From Clostridium lundense DSM 17049 (GTDB lineage: Bacteria; Bacillota; Clostridia; Clostridiales; Clostridiaceae), in the NCBI RefSeq assembly GCF_000619945.1, contig NZ_JHVC01000024.1, forward strand, positions 1-46,603: a stretch of DNA of 46,603 nt, read 5' to 3'. Both the position numbers and the translations under genes were made by a program. The notes beneath the pieces were generated by a model that did not search any database, was not told the DNA's origin, and was given only the letters and a program-made list of their open reading frames with translations. The first letter of the stretch is position 1. Each line of letters opens with the position of its first letter. This document shows positions 43,056-46,603 of this stretch, piece by piece.

Positions 43056-43565
43056 TTATTTCTTTTTAGGCCCTAAAATCATAATCATATTATTACCTTC
43101 TAATCTTGCTGGCTTTTCAACTACTGCCAAATCAGCCACTTTAGAAAGGAATAAATCAAAAACTTTATTTCCTACACTAGTGTAATTATTTTGTCTTCCC
43201 CTAAATCTTATAGAAACTTTAACCTTGTTCTCATTGGATAAAAATTTTCTAGCATTATTAGCTTTAACCTCTATATCATGCTCCTCTATGGTAGCACTCA
43301 ATCTTACTTCTTTTACATCAACAACTTTTTGGTTCTTTTTATTTTCCTTTTGTTTCTTAGCTTTTTCATAGAGGAACTTATTATAATCCATAATCTTACA
43401 CACAGGAGGATTTGCCCCAGGAGAAATCATTACTAAATCTAAATTTTTTTCTATTGCCATCTCCAAAGCATCCTTGGTATTTATTATTCTAGGTTCCTCC
43501 TCTCCTACTAGTCTAATTTCCTTTTCCCTAATTCCTTCGTTTATCATAATTTCGTTATTAATAAT
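43056..43565 (-). CDS. infC: Translation initiation factor IF-3 (stand-alone)
   Basis: About 169 residues. The N-terminal domain has INEGIREKEIRLV; the C-terminal domain has VKEVRLSATIEEHDIEVKANNARKFL, VKVSIRFRGRQ and a GPKKK end. GGAGG is placed 6 nt upstream of an in-frame ATT at 43565, while the first ATG (43547) has no site. An ATT start is the classic IF-3 form that allows self-control. Unlike the usual infC-rpmI-rplT order, a terminator follows at once. It may be a second copy. Confidence 0.88.
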   Translation of the reverse strand: MINNEIMINEGIREKEIRLVGEEEPRIINTKDALEMAIEKNLDLVMISPGANPPVCKIMDYNKFLYEKAKKQKENKKNQKVVDVKEVRLSATIEEHDIEVKANNARKFLSNENKVKVSIRFRGRQNNYTSVGNKVFDLFLSKVADLAVVEKPARLEGNNMIMILGPKKK

Positions 43566-43646
43566 ACATCGCCTCCAAAATTTTCATACTATACTCTTAT
43601 ATTAGTATACATTATTATTGGGCAAAATGCATTATATATATTCTCT

Positions 43647-45179
43647 TTAATACTTATTTTTTTCAGGTATTAATATTTTTTCTCCTTTATCCCACTTTAC
43701 TCTTACTTCTCTTATCTTTATGTCATTTAAAATACTTTTATCTGACTTTAAACTATTTTCCAAAGCTGTAGCATCTCCTATTGCCTTTATAACAAAAGGA
43801 TTACCTACTTTCTTATCATTTACCTTAATAAACATACCTGATACTTCCATTTTATTAACATCAGTGACCCTTTCATCATTTAATGAAATGGCCTTTGCTC
43901 CTGCACTATTAAGCTCATTAATAACGTTAGCAATATCAGTTATAAAAACAAGTGATTCATAAGGATTATCCTTTGTTATTTCTTCTTCTATATTGCTTTT
44001 ATCTGAAAGTGTTACTATAACTCCCTTTCCTTCAATTTGTCCTTCTACTTTTTTATTATTTTTATTTTCATTTATATTAATCTGCTGTGATGCCTTTATA
44101 TTTTCTATACCCTTTGCATTTGTTAAACCTAAAAAACCTATGCTTATAAAAAATACAACAGCTATAGCTTTACCCCAAAATGAACCTTTTTTAAATAATG
44201 AAATCATAGTGATCCTCCTTTTAATATGATGTTTATTAGACAGTATCCCTGTACTTCCTGGAACCAACCCAGGCTCAGATATAATATTCAATAAATGAAT
44301 AATTGTATATCCATATTCTTTTCTTTCTTCTTCTTTTATAAATGATAGCACCATAGAATCGCAGGCTATTTCACAATCATTATGCATTTTATAAAAACCT
44401 AACCATACAATTGGATTAAACCAATGCAATATTTGTAATAACACGGTAACCCAATTTACTAATATGTCTTTTCTCTTAAAATGAACTAACTCATGTAAAA
44501 ATATATGCTTTAATTCTTTATTACTTAATTCTTCTAATAAATTTTCAGGAAATAATAGTCTTGGCTTTACAATTCCAAATAATGAAGGTGTTGCAACTTT
44601 TGTAGTAAATATGATAGAAATATCTTTATCAATATTAATAACATCTTTACATTCATTAAAAATATTACAAATTGATCCATTTCTACATTCTGTTTCACCT
44701 TTTATATCCAATAAAAGTTTTACATTCTGAATAATTGTATATGTTCCTAATATTAAAGCTCCAGTAATCCATAAAAACATAATTTTAGATTTAATTTTTT
44801 CATATTGTATACTGGTACATTCATTTATATTTGAATATATATTCTTATTTTCATTTTGCTTAGATAATGATTTATTAGTTATTTCTACTTTATCTTTTTC
44901 TGCTCTATTATAACGAATACTTTCATTGATAAAATAATTGCTATGATAACTAACATTACTTACTGGAGCTTTTGTAACTACATTAAAAATACTCATAGAA
45001 CTTTTAGGTGCATAAGGTATCATTAATCTGATTATAAGTAAAAACCAAATACAATAATGCCAATTAGCACCTAACCTATTCTTAAAAATTAATTTTGTAA
45101 AAAGAATTAAACATGTCAATACACTGGCCATTATTGATGACATGATTACCCACTGAAACAGACTAGTAATTCCTTCCAT
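43647..45179 (-). CDS. BlaR1/MecR1-type M56 membrane metalloprotease
   Basis: A 510-residue sensor-protease. N-terminal membrane helices (5-30, 41-56 and 130-150), zinc motif HELVH at 229-233, then a conserved W-x-NP-x-VW and C-E-x-A-CD in the fourth helix region, a further helix near 330, and a soluble extracellular tail (about 355-510) not like a penicillin-binding domain. So the signal sensed is unlikely to be a beta-lactam. The ATG at 45179 has AGGAGG; an upstream in-frame start at 45212 would overlap blaI. Confidence 0.88.
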   Translation of the reverse strand: MEGITSLFQWVIMSSIMASVLTCLILFTKLIFKNRLGANWHYCIWFLLIIRLMIPYAPKSSMSIFNVVTKAPVSNVSYHSNYFINESIRYNRAEKDKVEITNKSLSKQNENKNIYSNINECTSIQYEKIKSKIMFLWITGALILGTYTIIQNVKLLLDIKGETECRNGSICNIFNECKDVINIDKDISIIFTTKVATPSLFGIVKPRLLFPENLLEELSNKELKHIFLHELVHFKRKDILVNWVTVLLQILHWFNPIVWLGFYKMHNDCEIACDSMVLSFIKEEERKEYGYTIIHLLNIISEPGLVPGSTGILSNKHHIKRRITMISLFKKGSFWGKAIAVVFFISIGFLGLTNAKGIENIKASQQININENKNNKKVEGQIEGKGVIVTLSDKSNIEEEITKDNPYESLVFITDIANVINELNSAGAKAISLNDERVTDVNKMEVSGMFIKVNDKKVGNPFVIKAIGDATALENSLKSDKSILNDIKIREVRVKWDKGEKILIPEKNKY

Positions 45180-45192
45180 ACCCTCCTCTCCT

Positions 45193-45567
45193 TTAATCCT
45201 TATTATTGTCAAGAATATTTTTCAGTTCTTCAATTTCATTTTGTGACAATTTATCATTTTTTAAAAAATTTACTAGCATTAAATTTAATGAACCATCAAA
45301 AACTCTTTTTAAAAAAGATTGGCTTTCTTCCATTGTAATTTCTTCTTGAGGTATAAGAGCATAACATATATATGGTGATGATCCTTCTTTTATACCTACT
45401 GCTTTTTTATTTACTAATCTATTGATAAGAGTATAGATAGTAGTAGAACTCCATTTAGTGGTAGACTTTAATATTTCCACTACTTCCTTTGATGTTATAG
45501 GTCCTTTTTCCCAAAGCACCTTCATAACTTGCCACTCTGCATCAGATATTTTTGGTAATTGACTCAT
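45193..45567 (-). CDS. BlaI/MecI-family repressor
   Basis: A 124-residue winged-helix repressor: ISDAEWQVMKVLWEKGPITSKEVVEIL, then the recognition helix WSSTTIYTLINRLVNK, and the C-terminal dimer helices. It is thought to be cut or released by its partner M56 protease, 13 nt downstream. The start at 45567 has AAGGAGGTGG. Two BlaI-like operators lie directly upstream, so the operon represses itself. Confidence 0.9.
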   Translation of the reverse strand: MSQLPKISDAEWQVMKVLWEKGPITSKEVVEILKSTTKWSSTTIYTLINRLVNKKAVGIKEGSSPYICYALIPQEEITMEESQSFLKRVFDGSLNLMLVNFLKNDKLSQNEIEELKNILDNNKD

Positions 45568-45580
45568 ATTTTCCACCTCC

Positions 45581-45596
45581 TTCTACAACTGTAGAA
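45581..45596. promoter_or_regulatory. BlaI-type operator 1
   Basis: TTCTACA-ac-TGTAGAA, a near-perfect TACAnnTGTA site, overlapping the leader just before the repressor's ribosome binding site. Confidence 0.85.
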
Positions 45597-45605
45597 TACA
45601 GCTTT

Positions 45606-45634
45606 ATTCTACACCTGTAGAATAAAATTGTCAA
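45606..45634 (-). promoter_or_regulatory. BlaI-type operator 2 over the blaI promoter
   Basis: Promoter TTGACA (45629-45634), 17-bp spacer, TAGAAT (45606-45611). The second operator ATTCTACA-cc-TGTAGAAT (45606-45623) lies directly over the -10 box and spacer, as expected for repression. Confidence 0.85.
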
Positions 45635-45712
45635 CAATTAGTAACGAATAATTGTTTTATCATAGTGGAATAATTATCTTTAAATCATTCTAATAAATAA
45701 AGGAGTGTTATA

Positions 45713-46120
45713 ATGAAAATTGAAGCTTATTTTAGTGGAATAAAGAATGCTAATGAAGCAGTAGAAAAGTTAAAGTTTCAAGGCTTCAATAATGCCATAG
45801 TAGATTTAAATGATCATACTATAAATTACAATAACAATGAAGATACAGCAAAAGGCATTACTGCTAGCAGCTTATCATCTGTAGTTATGAACTCTGGAAA
45901 TATTTCAGATGATATAACAAAAATGCCATTACTTGCTGCTAGTCCTATGGCAAGTGGTATGGGAAGTTTTGAGGAGATTACAGATATTAATTATAAAGTA
46001 ATTTTGGATATAGACTCAAATGAATTGAATAAAGCAAAAGGAATTATTACTAATATGGGGGGAGATTTTAAAAATCCTAATTTAGATATAAACAATAGTG
46101 TAGAAAATATAGATATTTAG
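45713..46120 (+). CDS. Small protein of unknown function, possibly YflT-like stress type
   Basis: A 135-residue protein. N-terminal K-x-E-A-YF-x-x-x-x-x-A-x-x-A-V-x-x-L-x-x-x-GF resembles the heat-stress YflT/GsiB-associated domain, and the C-terminus ends in an acidic Asn-rich tail. There is no membrane segment or signal. The function is not known. AAAGGAGTG precedes the ATG. It is divergent from the BlaI-M56 pair. Confidence 0.5.
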   Translation: MKIEAYFSGIKNANEAVEKLKFQGFNNAIVDLNDHTINYNNNEDTAKGITASSLSSVVMNSGNISDDITKMPLLAASPMASGMGSFEEITDINYKVILDIDSNELNKAKGIITNMGGDFKNPNLDINNSVENIDI

Positions 46121-46268
46121 ATATAAAAATTCACAATTAATAATGCTTTTATTTTGTTAATACTACATAAAAACTTAATTTTAAATTCTAATTCTCAACT
46201 AACATAGCTTAAACTAAATTTTTTAAATAAATAATAAAAAATGAATAGTGAAGAATAAGCTTAATATA

Positions 46269-46603
46269 TGAGCCTGTGAAAAAAAGTCTGTAAATTACAA
46301 AATATAGCAGCTTTCTATGATAAAATATAAATATCATAGGAGGCTGTTTTGTTATGGGTAAAAGAAAAGAAAGATTAACAGAGGGAAAAAAGAATATTAT
46401 TGCTGATTTAATTAGGGAGTATGACATTCAATCTGCTGAGGACATTCAAGACGCATTAAAAGACCTTCTTGGAGGTACTATTGAAAGCATGCTTGCAGCT
46501 GAGATGGATAACCATTTAGGGTATTCTCCATATGAGCGTACTGATGTAGAAAATGCACGCAATGGAAAGAAACAAAAAACTATTCGTAGTAAATATGGAG
46601 AAA
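46269..46603 (+). mobile_element. Left part of an IS256-family insertion sequence
   Basis: About 85 nt before a transposase frame a likely terminal end (GAGCCTGTGAAAAAAAGTC) is seen, with a purine-rich run as in IS256-family terminal repeats. The right end is beyond the window. The preceding 46121-46268 is AT-rich with no gene. Confidence 0.7.
46354..46603 (+). CDS. IS256-family transposase, cut by the window end
   Basis: The first 83 residues of a DDE transposase of the MULE-related IS256 family. The segments DLLGGTIESMLAAEMDNHLGY and ARNG are typical N-terminal markers. The ATG follows TAGGAGG. The catalytic residues lie outside the window. Confidence 0.9.
   Translation, partial: MGKRKERLTEGKKNIIADLIREYDIQSAEDIQDALKDLLGGTIESMLAAEMDNHLGYSPYERTDVENARNGKKQKTIRSKYGE

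Overview
The window is about 46.6 kb of very AT-rich chromosomal DNA from an endospore-forming Clostridium, most likely sensu stricto. Evidence: strong AGGAGG-type ribosome binding sites, a spore-protein gene (sspH), a Zn-dependent YitT/RNase J/BlaI-M56 gene set typical of Firmicutes, and many Rho-independent terminators. I cannot fix the species from sequence alone. Most genes from 10 kb to 45.6 kb lie on the minus strand.

Region 1 (1-10.3 kb) is accessory and sporulation-flavoured. It holds a ferritin-like protein divergent from a Met/Cys-rich protein, a holin-amidase pair, an Amidase_6 enzyme, small unknown proteins, a secreted protein built from an internal duplication, a cyclase-family hydrolase followed by an RNase Z-type enzyme, an H-type small acid-soluble spore protein gene of only 58 codons, a Gln-rich protein, a protein made of four exact-period 33-residue repeats, and a GIY-YIG protein.

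Region 2 (10.3-26 kb) holds sbcDC, a lysine permease gene behind a lysine riboswitch, an RNase J gene with a TTG start, a frameshifted small membrane-protein gene, the mglBAC sugar transporter, a DUF2441-like protein and a second amino-acid permease.

Region 3 (26-41.3 kb) is the metabolic core. The histidine operon hisZGDCBHAF-IE is complete except for histidinol-phosphate phosphatase. It is preceded by a leader that encodes a 19-residue peptide ending His-His-His-Arg-stop, overlapping competing RNA hairpins and a terminator: a ribosome-mediated attenuator. A second leader of the same architecture, with an 18-residue peptide but no run of one amino acid and two tandem terminators, precedes a three-gene ABC transporter operon. 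Beside it lies lysC-asd-dapA-dapB, preceded by two complete lysine riboswitches in tandem, each with its own terminator. With the lysP riboswitch, this makes three lysine riboswitches in the window, so lysine uptake and lysine/diaminopimelate synthesis share one signal.

Region 4 (41.3-46.6 kb) has a yitT-gntR pair with a GntR-type operator, a stand-alone infC gene with an apparent ATT start and no rpmI/rplT, a BlaI/M56 regulatory pair with two near-perfect BlaI operators, a small unknown protein, and the left part of an IS256-type insertion sequence cut by the window edge.

The strongest candidates for something undescribed are the paired leader-peptide attenuators (33.2-33.55 kb and 36.25-36.6 kb) and the tandem lysine riboswitches (40.73-41.28 kb).
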